64,000 bases of DNA from Bacteroides sp. 214 (lineage in GTDB: Bacteria; Bacteroidota; Bacteroidia; Bacteroidales; Bacteroidaceae). The notes under the pieces are model-generated. The model did no database searches and was not told the DNA's origin. It saw only the letters and a list, made by a program, of their open reading frames with translations. Positions 35,684 to 43,306 of the stretch are shown piece after piece. The position numbers and the translations under genes were made by a program. The DNA is taken from assembly GCF_010501015.1 (NCBI RefSeq), contig NZ_QVML01000001.1, positions 309,845-373,844 of the forward strand, given 5' to 3'. The first letter of the stretch is position 1, and every line of letters begins with the position of its first letter.

Positions 35684-36400
35684 ATGATAAAGTTTTTCCC
35701 GTTTTTGCTCTTATTACCTCTGCTTATTGCTTGTGAGAGCAAATATAAGATTGACGGCTCAACATCCTTTTCGGGGTTTGATGGTAAATATGTTTATCTT
35801 AAATGCCTGCAGAATGGCGACTGGGTAACAGTAGACTCGACAGAAGTTATCCATGGGCTTTTCTCTATGTGTGGTGTGGTTGATTCTGTACAGATGACCA
35901 CTTTGTTCATTGGCGAAGAAAGTATTATGCCTATGGTACTTGAACAAGGTAATATAACTATTAATATGTCCTTCCCACAATTTTCGGCAAGAGGAACTTT
36001 ATTAAACGACGCACTGTATGATTTTGTGGAAAATCGTCGCGAATTGGATATCCAAGTAGAAGAATTGTCGCGCAAGGCAGCACGAATGGTTTTGGATGGT
36101 GTAGACCTAAGCGTTGCCGAATCTCAAGTTGCTGCCGAATCCGAGAAACTAAAAAAAGATATCGAACAATACGTAAATACATTTATTACCGATAACTACG
36201 AGAATGTACTGGGACCCAATGTGTTTATAATGTTATGCAATACTTTACCTTATCCGGTGCTTACTCCGCAGATTGAAGATATTATTCGAACTGCTCCTTC
36301 CGTATTCAAAGAACATGTCTTGGTTCAGGAGTTCCTTACAGCCGCAAAAGCCAATATGGAACGTATAAAGGAACAACAACGTATGGTTGAACAGGAATAA
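35684..36400 (+). CDS. DUF4369-type lipoprotein
   Basis: A 238-residue lipoprotein; lipobox LLIACES. Residues ~20-115 resemble DUF4369 (GKYVYLKCLQNGDWVTVDSTEVIHGLFSM, then LVLEQGNITI-like), the beta-domain often fused to thioredoxin domains in Bacteroidetes. Here the thioredoxin part is absent and a charged helical region (~120-238, REAQEL-rich) takes its place. It is monocistronic; array D starts right after its stop. Role unknown, possibly envelope stress or redox related. Confidence 0.75.
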   Translation: MIKFFPFLLLLPLLIACESKYKIDGSTSFSGFDGKYVYLKCLQNGDWVTVDSTEVIHGLFSMCGVVDSVQMTTLFIGEESIMPMVLEQGNITINMSFPQFSARGTLLNDALYDFVENRRELDIQVEELSRKAARMVLDGVDLSVAESQVAAESEKLKKDIEQYVNTFITDNYENVLGPNVFIMLCNTLPYPVLTPQIEDIIRTAPSVFKEHVLVQEFLTAAKANMERIKEQQRMVEQE

Positions 36401-36402
36401 TC

Positions 36403-36750
36403 CATAGGTTGACGAGCCTTCAGCCTATGGACGACGGGCCTTTAGCCTATGGACGACGAGCCAAATGCTTATGGCAAATGAGTCAAATGCTTATGGCAAA
36501 CAAGATAAATACTATAAGCATTTGAAATAAGAGCTTTAGGCTGTGTAATTTCTGACTGATTTTTGCTTCACTTCTCACTGCTTTTCGAACCATTTCTCAC
36601 TGGTTTCTTACTACAAAAACAGTCAGAAAATTAGTTGTGAAGACCCTGTGAAGGATAAAAGAGGAGGTCTTCACAGACAACTCATTCACTGTCATTTACT
36701 TACAGCGTTTTGTGAATGTGAAGACCTATTTCGTTAAACTACACTTGGAG
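36403..36750 (-). repeat. 22-bp array D within a ~350-bp intergenic element (copy 1)
   Basis: Units follow one another in unbroken 22-bp phase from 36403 to 36644 (boundaries 36403, 36425, 36447, 36469, 36491, 36513, 36535, 36557, 36579, 36601, 36623). The unit type changes from CATAGG/CTATGG through TTATGGCAAA to CACTG/CAGTCAG. A structured module with GTGAAGACC (36637, 36718) and GGTCTTCAC (36666) follows, ending at TTGGAG (36745-36750). The reverse complement of 36661-36740 matches 52228-52307 at about 71 of 80 positions by eye. It fills the gap before the pectate lyase terminus. Confidence 0.9.
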
Positions 36751-36785
36751 GGCTGTGGGCAAGGTAGTTGCCTGAATGTTGTCTC

Positions 36786-38525
36786 TTAGAAAACCTTGAA
36801 ACTTTTGGTTTTTCCTCCGTGGGTAACACGAACAATCACCGGTTGGGTAACCGAAATTGTTATACTATTGTAAGGTACCAGTTGCTTGTTGAGCAAACCA
36901 CCTGTAAGCGTGTACACCTCTATCATACTGTTCTCTTTCAAACCATTGAGCACTACACTTTCTCCTGATTTGTAGAAGGAAACGTTGTTTTGTTTGTTCT
37001 CTATTACAGATGAAATAATTCCCGAACCGTATAAACCGAAATCATTTGCCGAAACAGAGTTGGGTATATCGTCGTAGCAGGCTTTCATTAGATTGTCAAC
37101 TAAGCTGTTGGCATAAAGCTCAATATACATATAACCGGTAGTTTCTTCGATAGAAGTAGCTGTTTTTCCGGCAGGAAGATAGAGCTCTGCCCACGCATCG
37201 GGTATACCGTCGTTATTGCTGTCGGTAGGTTTGCTGGTGGAGTTGTAAGCAATGTACCCTTCTACGTCGGTTTGTGTGTCTATTAAACCGTTTTTTGCAC
37301 CGTTTGAACCTGTGTAAGTGTATGTACCGGTACGTGTTTCATTGATAATACGCTGGTCAATGGCATCTCTAACATAGCTTGCTCCACCATATAGCATTAC
37401 TTTTTCGTAAGCTTGTGCGGCTGTATGTGTGGTTACAGAAGCCATTGTAAACTCGGTGGTCGATTTAATGTTGTTGATGTCTCCATCGGGTAGTGCGGCA
37501 TTCCCTGTGTTTGGATGTATACCATGCCAGTTGTCGTTATTTGCAGTAACTATATTGTCCTTTGCTTTGATCGAAATTGCTGAGCAGCTATTGTCGAAAT
37601 AATTACCTGTTACATAGAATTTACCCCATACTCCTTTGGGGTTTGTGTTCTTTCCATCATCGGCATTGGGTTGGAATATGCGATAACATAGTTGGTCTTT
37701 TGCAGCAGTAGAGTGACCTGGTTTGAAGTAGTTGTTTACATAATTATAACTTCCACCTTCACCTGCATAACCACCATTGCCCGGTCCCCAATTGTAAAAT
37801 ACATTATTGCGCAAGTCTACAATTTCATCGTTAGGACGTGCAGTATATCTACTACCGCAAAGTCTTGGTGTGCGGCTACTGTGGTGTGCTAATAAATTAT
37901 GGTGAAAACTGGCACCTTCGCCACCCCATATTCCTCCGTATCCATGAGCCCCTTTGCCATGAACAGAGTTGGTTAAACTCTCACTTAAAATGCACCATTG
38001 CAAAGTGAAATTTTTATTGCCATAGAATGAAGCACACTCGTCGGTACACCAACTCATCGTACAATGGTCGATAATGACGTTTTTACGATTTCTTCCCCAC
38101 ATGGCATCATTTTCTGTTTTATGTTCATCACCCATGCGGCAACGAATAAAACGGATAATTATATTATCACCATCTACTTGTAATGTGTGGTTTTTGAGGC
38201 AGATACCATCTCCGGGAGCTGTATGTCCGGCAATGGTTAGGTTGCTTCTTTGTATTCTTAAAGTAGATTGTAACTCTATTGTACCCGATACGTCAAATAC
38301 AATAAAGCGATTGTTTTGACTAACAGCGTCACGCAAAGAGCCCGATCCACTATCATTCAGGTTGGTAACACGATAAACGGTAGCATTATTAATACGTCCG
38401 CCGGTAACAGCATATCTGGCATAGCCTTCGGCACCGGGGAATGCTGGTGTAGTTTGTGCTTGTGCATTACCTGCCAGTAGAATTAGCAATAAGGTAAAAA
38501 GGGAAAATGTAAAGTGTTTGTTCAT
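36786..38525 (-). CDS. Secreted pectate lyase, PL1-type
   Basis: A 579-residue exported enzyme (signal peptide MNKHFTF...NAQAQ). The N-terminal FPGAEGYARYAVTGG and the parallel beta-helix with VTNLNDSGSGSLRDAV, SNLTIAGHTAPGDG, NVIIDHCTMSW and the SSRTPRLCG segment match Bacteroidetes PL1 lyases. The last ~70 residues (VLNGLKENSMIEVYTLTGG to SFKVF) resemble a type IX sorting domain, like the pectin methylesterase. I start at the ATG at 38525; the frame runs 15 codons further without a signal peptide. It cleaves de-esterified pectin by beta-elimination. Confidence 0.88.
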   Translation of the reverse strand: MNKHFTFSLFTLLLILLAGNAQAQTTPAFPGAEGYARYAVTGGRINNATVYRVTNLNDSGSGSLRDAVSQNNRFIVFDVSGTIELQSTLRIQRSNLTIAGHTAPGDGICLKNHTLQVDGDNIIIRFIRCRMGDEHKTENDAMWGRNRKNVIIDHCTMSWCTDECASFYGNKNFTLQWCILSESLTNSVHGKGAHGYGGIWGGEGASFHHNLLAHHSSRTPRLCGSRYTARPNDEIVDLRNNVFYNWGPGNGGYAGEGGSYNYVNNYFKPGHSTAAKDQLCYRIFQPNADDGKNTNPKGVWGKFYVTGNYFDNSCSAISIKAKDNIVTANNDNWHGIHPNTGNAALPDGDINNIKSTTEFTMASVTTHTAAQAYEKVMLYGGASYVRDAIDQRIINETRTGTYTYTGSNGAKNGLIDTQTDVEGYIAYNSTSKPTDSNNDGIPDAWAELYLPAGKTATSIEETTGYMYIELYANSLVDNLMKACYDDIPNSVSANDFGLYGSGIISSVIENKQNNVSFYKSGESVVLNGLKENSMIEVYTLTGGLLNKQLVPYNSITISVTQPVIVRVTHGGKTKSFKVF

Positions 38526-38567
38526 TGTAATCAGATTAAATTGAGTTGTTTGTATTATTGAGAACAA

Positions 38568-38575
38568 CAAAAGTA
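38568..38575 (-). promoter_or_regulatory. Promoter -7 box of the pectate lyase gene
   Basis: TACTTTTG on the minus strand, 43 bases before the ATG at 38525. Confidence 0.5.
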
Positions 38576-38691
38576 TGGCTTAGCGACGATTTCAAGGAGT
38601 AGATTTTAGTTAATTAAGGTGGAAGTTTTGTTCTGTAGAAGAGTGTTTATAGAAATCTTGCGTATCTTCGCACCTATTATTAATACACAAC

Positions 38692-39924
38692 GTGAAAAAA
38701 CATACTTTATTAACCACATGGGCTGCTATCTTCTTTTGCGGAATACTTTTTCCGCTGAATGTTATTGCGCAGATTTCAGATAATCTCTACCAATCGGACT
38801 ATACAATAGACCCCGCCAACAAAGGTTCTTTACAACTGAGCATTGATAATATAACCTTTTTAAAGAACAATGAATACAAAGGCGAGTTTATTAAGGGATA
38901 TACACTACCCGGCTTTTGGCTTCGTCCTACTGTTATATTTTATCCATTGGAGAGCATTAAGTTGGAACTTGGTGCTCAGGCCTTACGCTTTTGGGGAGCA
39001 GAAAAATATCCCACCTTCGCATATGCTGATATTGCTACATGGAAAGGTAGTCATTTTCAACGCGGATTTCACTTATTACCTTACTTTAGAGCGCAGTTTC
39101 AGCTGAATAGCAAGCTGCAAATCGTAGCAGGAAACCTTTACGATGGAGCCAATCATAGATTAATAGAACCATTTTATAATCCCGAAATGTCTCTTGTTGC
39201 CGATCCAGAATCTGGTGTACAACTTATATATAGCTCCAAACGCTTTGATATGGACACATGGATAAACTGGGATAGCTTTATTTTTGATAAAGAAGACCAT
39301 CCCGAAGCTTTTACTGTGGGTATTTCTTCGCGACTGAAGTATAATAAAAAAGAATCAGCGGTTCACTTTTATTCACCTATACAGTTGTTGGGGCAACATA
39401 GGGGGGGCGAAATAGATGTGGATAATGGTGCCCCGGTACAAATGATATTTAATGGAGCAGCAGGACTTTCGGTGTTATGGAATATAAACGGTAGTAAGTT
39501 AAAACATATAGAAACCGGATTTACAGGAGCAGTCTTCTATAAACAAAAAGGCAATTTAGTCCCTTTTGAAAAAGGGTATGCTAACTATGCTTATGTACAG
39601 GCGGATGTTGATCACCTTAGATTGAAAGGTGCTTTTTGGACGAGCAAAGATTTTGCCTCAATACTTGGTAATCCTATGTTTGGCACTGTTTCTACTACGC
39701 AAGAGAATTCCTGTTTTAGTCAGACTAAAGTAGCTACGCTACATGCCGAATACTCTCGAAAGTTTGCAAAAGGATATGCATTCGGTGTGGATTTTGATGG
39801 ATTTTATCATTTTCCGGTAGATATGACTACTGCTGAAGGAGTGATTGCTCAAAAATCCAGCTTTAGCTTTTCATTCGGTGTGTACTTCCGAATCAATCCG
39901 GTATTTTTATTGAAGAAATTTTAG
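38692..39924 (+). CDS. Outer-membrane beta-barrel protein of unknown function (GTG start)
   Basis: A 410-residue exported protein; signal peptide 1-27 (PLNVIAQ). It starts with GTG, the only initiator before the signal peptide. Many aromatic-rich alternating strands follow (LELGAQALRFWGAEKYPTFA split across strands, FHLLPYFRAQFQL, YGFGVDFDGFYHF-like) and it ends FLLKKF, consistent with a large porin-like barrel. Family not recognised. The DMP19-like gene begins 13 bases later, so they form an operon. A -7-like TATCTTCG lies at 38663. Confidence 0.7.
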   Translation: MKKHTLLTTWAAIFFCGILFPLNVIAQISDNLYQSDYTIDPANKGSLQLSIDNITFLKNNEYKGEFIKGYTLPGFWLRPTVIFYPLESIKLELGAQALRFWGAEKYPTFAYADIATWKGSHFQRGFHLLPYFRAQFQLNSKLQIVAGNLYDGANHRLIEPFYNPEMSLVADPESGVQLIYSSKRFDMDTWINWDSFIFDKEDHPEAFTVGISSRLKYNKKESAVHFYSPIQLLGQHRGGEIDVDNGAPVQMIFNGAAGLSVLWNINGSKLKHIETGFTGAVFYKQKGNLVPFEKGYANYAYVQADVDHLRLKGAFWTSKDFASILGNPMFGTVSTTQENSCFSQTKVATLHAEYSRKFAKGYAFGVDFDGFYHFPVDMTTAEGVIAQKSSFSFSFGVYFRINPVFLLKKF

Positions 39925-39937
39925 AAAACAAACGATT

Positions 39938-40438
39938 ATGATTGAAGTTGCTGATGCCGCGCTGCAAAAAGCCGCACAAAAGGGAATGGACGAATTTATA
40001 AAAGTGTTCATTGATGCCTATCAAGAGGCACTTGGTGGAGATCCCAGTGCTGAGAATATGCATCTTCTTACGGGCGAACAACATTCCTTGCTCTCTTATT
40101 ACATATTAAGACAAGAACTGATGGATGGTGGGTTTTGTCAGCTTATACAGAATGGTTATGGTGGTTATATTTTCGATAATCCTTTTGCTAAAGCTATGCG
40201 TTTGTGGGGAGCAAAAGAGTTCTCCAAACTAATTTACAGTGCGAAAGAGATTTTTGATGCGAATCGTCAGGATCTTGAAAGAGAGCGTACAGACGATGAG
40301 TTTATGGCTATGTATGAACAATACGAAGCCTTTGATGATCTGGAAGAAACCTTCATGGAAACAGAGGAACTGATAACCACCATTATTGCCTCGTATGTTG
40401 ATGAAAACATAAATTTGTTTGCCAACGTGAAAAAATAA
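39938..40438 (+). CDS. DMP19-like (DUF4375-type) protein
   Basis: A 166-residue cytoplasmic, strongly acidic protein (many Glu/Asp in ~95-150). The LSYYILRQELMDGGFCQLIQNGYG segment and FDNPFAKAMRLWG match the DMP19/DUF4375 type, which in Neisseria mimics DNA. Whether this member binds DNA-interacting proteins is unknown. It is co-transcribed with the barrel protein upstream and followed by a nested hairpin. Confidence 0.72.
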   Translation: MIEVADAALQKAAQKGMDEFIKVFIDAYQEALGGDPSAENMHLLTGEQHSLLSYYILRQELMDGGFCQLIQNGYGGYIFDNPFAKAMRLWGAKEFSKLIYSAKEIFDANRQDLERERTDDEFMAMYEQYEAFDDLEETFMETEELITTIIASYVDENINLFANVKK

Positions 40439-40445
40439 AATTAAA

Positions 40446-40521
40446 AGATGCAGTATTTTTACTCCCTTTGTATTTATTCTTATAAAAATAATAAAATAAG
40501 GAGGGATTAACGTGTGCATCT
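40446..40521 (+). terminator. Nested hairpin after the DMP19-like gene
   Basis: AGATGCA (40446) pairs with TGCATCT (40515) and an inner ACTCCCT pairs with AGGGAG. Loop AT-rich. A T-containing run follows. Weak as an intrinsic terminator. Confidence 0.5.
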
Positions 40522-40534
40522 CTTCTTGTTTATC

Positions 40535-40542
40535 TATATTTG
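40535..40542 (+). promoter_or_regulatory. Promoter -7 box of the NigD-like to metH run of genes
   Basis: TATATTTG, 36 bases before the ATG at 40578. Confidence 0.55.
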
Positions 40543-40577
40543 CACACTCAAAATATTGAAAGAAAATACTAGTGATT

Positions 40578-41279
40578 ATGAAAAATTTGAAAACTTGGGC
40601 GTTTGCCATGATGATTCTTTTTGTTGGAACAACACTCACATCTTGTCTTAATTCAGACGATTCTGCACCACAAGGAATAGCAAGAGGTATGCTTAGTGCT
40701 GGTGGGTTGTACTTATATACAGATGATGGCTTTACCTTAAATATACAAAATCCAACCGCAATGAAACTAACAGATGGTACTTATCCGGATCGTGTGGTTA
40801 TTGTTTTCTCAATGATGGATGGAGAGGACTTCGAATCAGGAAAAACTAAATATAACGTTAATTTTGACTATTATAGCTCAATTATGGGTATGTGTGAATT
40901 TTCTGAAGAGCCAGTTGAACAAAACACACCTATTGTAGCTTTAAAAGGACTTACTTCTGGACAAGGTTATCTTGACGTATGGGCACGGTATTATTACGAT
41001 AAAGAATCAGCGCTTTCTGATTTTACCTTATATGCCGATAGAGTTGAAGACGGTACGTTAGTGTTTAAGTTTGTTCAATCGGGTAAAGTCGTTAATAAGT
41101 ATGAAGAAACAGACACTGCGTTCAGCTTTGACCTTCCTTATAGAAATTATATTGAAACAGAGTTTCCTGATGTGAAGTTTTTTGGTACAACCAACGACTC
41201 TATTTCTGTAAAAGTTGTGGCTAATGATACAGGTGCTGAATTATCACAAGGACCGATTAAAGTAAAAATCCAGTATTAA
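40578..41279 (+). CDS. NigD-like lipoprotein
   Basis: A 233-residue lipoprotein with lipobox TLTSCLN. Its body of beta-strands (YLYTDDGFTLNIQNP, DRVVIVFSMMDGE, ALKGLTSGQGYLDVWARYY) matches NigD-like proteins of Bacteroides; the original NigD is linked to a bacteriocin operon but most relatives are of unknown role. I use the ATG at 40578; a GTG two codons upstream is also in frame. The Yip1 gene begins at the very next base after its stop. Confidence 0.78.
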   Translation: MKNLKTWAFAMMILFVGTTLTSCLNSDDSAPQGIARGMLSAGGLYLYTDDGFTLNIQNPTAMKLTDGTYPDRVVIVFSMMDGEDFESGKTKYNVNFDYYSSIMGMCEFSEEPVEQNTPIVALKGLTSGQGYLDVWARYYYDKESALSDFTLYADRVEDGTLVFKFVQSGKVVNKYEETDTAFSFDLPYRNYIETEFPDVKFFGTTNDSISVKVVANDTGAELSQGPIKVKIQY

Positions 41280-41855
41280 TTGAATTATAAAGAAATATTT
41301 AGAATAGCGCTCTTATTGATTTCCTCCCCGGCGAAGGCTTGGGAGGAAATTCGTTTGGAAGAGGATAAGCGAAAGGTACATACAGCTTTTGTTTATCCTA
41401 TGATTACTTTATGCTCACTCTCGGTGTTTTTGGGTGCGCTATTCGATAAAGGGTGGGGTAGTCCGGCTGCTTTTCAGTATGCAATGACGGAGTGTTGCGT
41501 GATGGCTGTTTCATTATTTGGTGGCTATTTTCTAGCTTCGTATGTTATCAATGAAATAGCAGTGAGATATCTACAGTTACCTAATGACATAAACTCTATT
41601 TATCAACTGGTGGGCTATTCGCTGGTTGTTATTTTTTTGACGAATATTGTTACTGGTATTTTCCCGAGTTTTACTTTTATTGGATTACTGTCTTTGTTCT
41701 ATACTGTATATGTAGTGTGGGAGGGAACAACCATTTTGCTGGATATAAAAGAAGAGATCAAATTGAAGTTCACACTGATAGTATCGTTCTTTATCATTAT
41801 TTGCCCGATGCTCATACAAACAGTATTCAATAAATTACTCTTTATTCTACACTAA
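41280..41855 (+). CDS. Yip1-family membrane protein (TTG start)
   Basis: A 191-residue inner-membrane protein with about five hydrophobic segments. The N-terminus KEIFRIALLLISSPAKAWEEI is typical of bacterial Yip1 proteins and sets the start at the TTG at 41280, directly after the NigD-like stop. No ATG fits before the conserved part. It lies 3 bases upstream of smpB. Function unknown. Confidence 0.8.
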   Translation: MNYKEIFRIALLLISSPAKAWEEIRLEEDKRKVHTAFVYPMITLCSLSVFLGALFDKGWGSPAAFQYAMTECCVMAVSLFGGYFLASYVINEIAVRYLQLPNDINSIYQLVGYSLVVIFLTNIVTGIFPSFTFIGLLSLFYTVYVVWEGTTILLDIKEEIKLKFTLIVSFFIIICPMLIQTVFNKLLFILH

Positions 41856-41858
41856 ATA

Positions 41859-42317
41859 ATGAAGCAACCTACTGTAAATATAAAAAATAAACGTGCCAGT
41901 TTCGATTACGAATTTCTTGAAACATTTACGGCGGGTATTGTCCTTACAGGTACGGAAATTAAATCTATTCGTCTTGGGAAAGCCGCCCTTGTGGATACAT
42001 ATTGCTTTTTTGTAAAAGGAGAATTATGGGTGAAGAATATTCATATTGCAGAATATTTTTATGGCTCGTATAACAATCATAATGCACGGAGAGACCGTAA
42101 GCTGTTACTTAATAAAAAAGAATTGAAGAAACTGGAACGCGGAATCAAAGAAACTGGCTTCACCATTATACCATCTCGCATGTTTATCAATGAGAAGGGA
42201 CTGGCAAAAATCGTTATTGCACTTGCTAAAGGTAAAAAGCAGTACGACAAACGCGAGAGTCTGCGCGAGAAAGATGATAAACGCGACATGGATCGAATAA
42301 AGAAGATTAATTATTGA
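41859..42317 (+). CDS. smpB: SsrA-binding protein
   Basis: A 152-residue tmRNA-binding protein for ribosome rescue. Family segments: [30 protein letters not shown], the N-H-x-A-R motif [13 protein letters not shown], and a basic C-terminal tail ([16 protein letters not shown]) that enters the mRNA channel. It is in a gene run with Yip1 upstream and a gate protein 38 bases downstream. No tmRNA gene was recognised in this window. Confidence 0.96.
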   Translation: MKQPTVNIKNKRASFDYEFLETFTAGIVLTGTEIKSIRLGKAALVDTYCFFVKGELWVKNIHIAEYFYGSYNNHNARRDRKLLLNKKELKKLERGIKETGFTIIPSRMFINEKGLAKIVIALAKGKKQYDKRESLREKDDKRDMDRIKKINY

Positions 42318-42355
42318 TAACTGTCGTTTCTGCGGTTTCATACATCTAATTACTC

Positions 42356-43306
42356 ATGAAAGAACGATTATTGAGATGTGTTCGTACAGCTTTACCTAAG
42401 TCGGGACGGCTCTGTCTTTGGCTGTTGAAATTAATACTTCCCATCTCTTTGCTTGTTCGCCTATTGCAATATTATGGTATAATTGACTACTTGGCAGAAT
42501 TTTTGCATCCACTTTTCAATTTTGTTGGTCTGCCTGGTGTTACTGCTATTGTTTTTATAACCAGTATATTTTTACCGCTTTACGCAGCTATTGCTGTGAT
42601 GACTTCTTTGGCTATAACATTGCGTGAAGCCACTATACTTTCGGTAATGTGCCTAATTGCTCACAACTTGATTGTGGAGTGTGCCGTAACTAAGAAAACC
42701 GGTTCTTCATTTTGGGGCATGGTGTTGCTGCGTATCTCTGTAGCTTTTGTAGCAGCCATTTTTTTGAATATGACGCTACCTGTTAGCGACACTCCTTTCT
42801 TCCAACAAGTACATGTTGATAATTACGAATCGCTGGGTGCTGTGCTACAAGCGTGGTTGTACAGTTCTCTGATATTGATTGTGACTATTGTTGTTATTGT
42901 AACAGCACTAATGATACTGCAGCGTATGCTGTCCGAGTTTAAGTTAATAGATATCATATCCCGTCCGTTAGAACCGTTGATGAAACTATTTGGTTTGCCT
43001 AAAGACTCTTCTTTTCTGTGGATTGTGGGCAATGTGATTGGATTAGCTTATGGTGGGGCGGTTATGGTAGATTTGGTTGAAGAAGGAAAATTGACATTGA
43101 AAGACTCCAACGTAGTTAATCACCATTTAGCTATATCTCATTCATTGTTAGAAGATACACTACTATTTGTAGCGCTGGGAGTCAATTTCTGGATAATTGT
43201 AAGCACTCGTTTACTGCTGGCTATGATAGTGGTATGGGGTCGCCGACTCATTTTATATATAAGGAAGGATAAAAATGAAAAGAACTATTCAAGAACTCAT
43301 TTGTGA
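42356..43306 (+). CDS. Nucleoside-recognition (gate) domain membrane protein
   Basis: A 316-residue inner-membrane protein with about eight hydrophobic segments. Two gate-like repeats are visible (GLPGVTAIVFITSIFLPLYAAIA split over TMs, and GLPKDSSFLWIVGNVIGLAYGGAV). Relatives resemble spore-maturation and nucleoside-transporter gate proteins of unclear substrate. Its last 32 bases overlap the start of metH, implying translational coupling, which is odd for a transport protein and a methyltransferase. Confidence 0.78.
   Translation: MKERLLRCVRTALPKSGRLCLWLLKLILPISLLVRLLQYYGIIDYLAEFLHPLFNFVGLPGVTAIVFITSIFLPLYAAIAVMTSLAITLREATILSVMCLIAHNLIVECAVTKKTGSSFWGMVLLRISVAFVAAIFLNMTLPVSDTPFFQQVHVDNYESLGAVLQAWLYSSLILIVTIVVIVTALMILQRMLSEFKLIDIISRPLEPLMKLFGLPKDSSFLWIVGNVIGLAYGGAVMVDLVEEGKLTLKDSNVVNHHLAISHSLLEDTLLFVALGVNFWIIVSTRLLLAMIVVWGRRLILYIRKDKNEKNYSRTHL

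Noticed and set aside
36637..36726. Restriction-site-like or integron attC site at GTGAAGACC/GGTCTTCAC
   Set aside because: No integrase, no gene-cassette structure and the same module recurs at 52.2 kb as part of a longer element.
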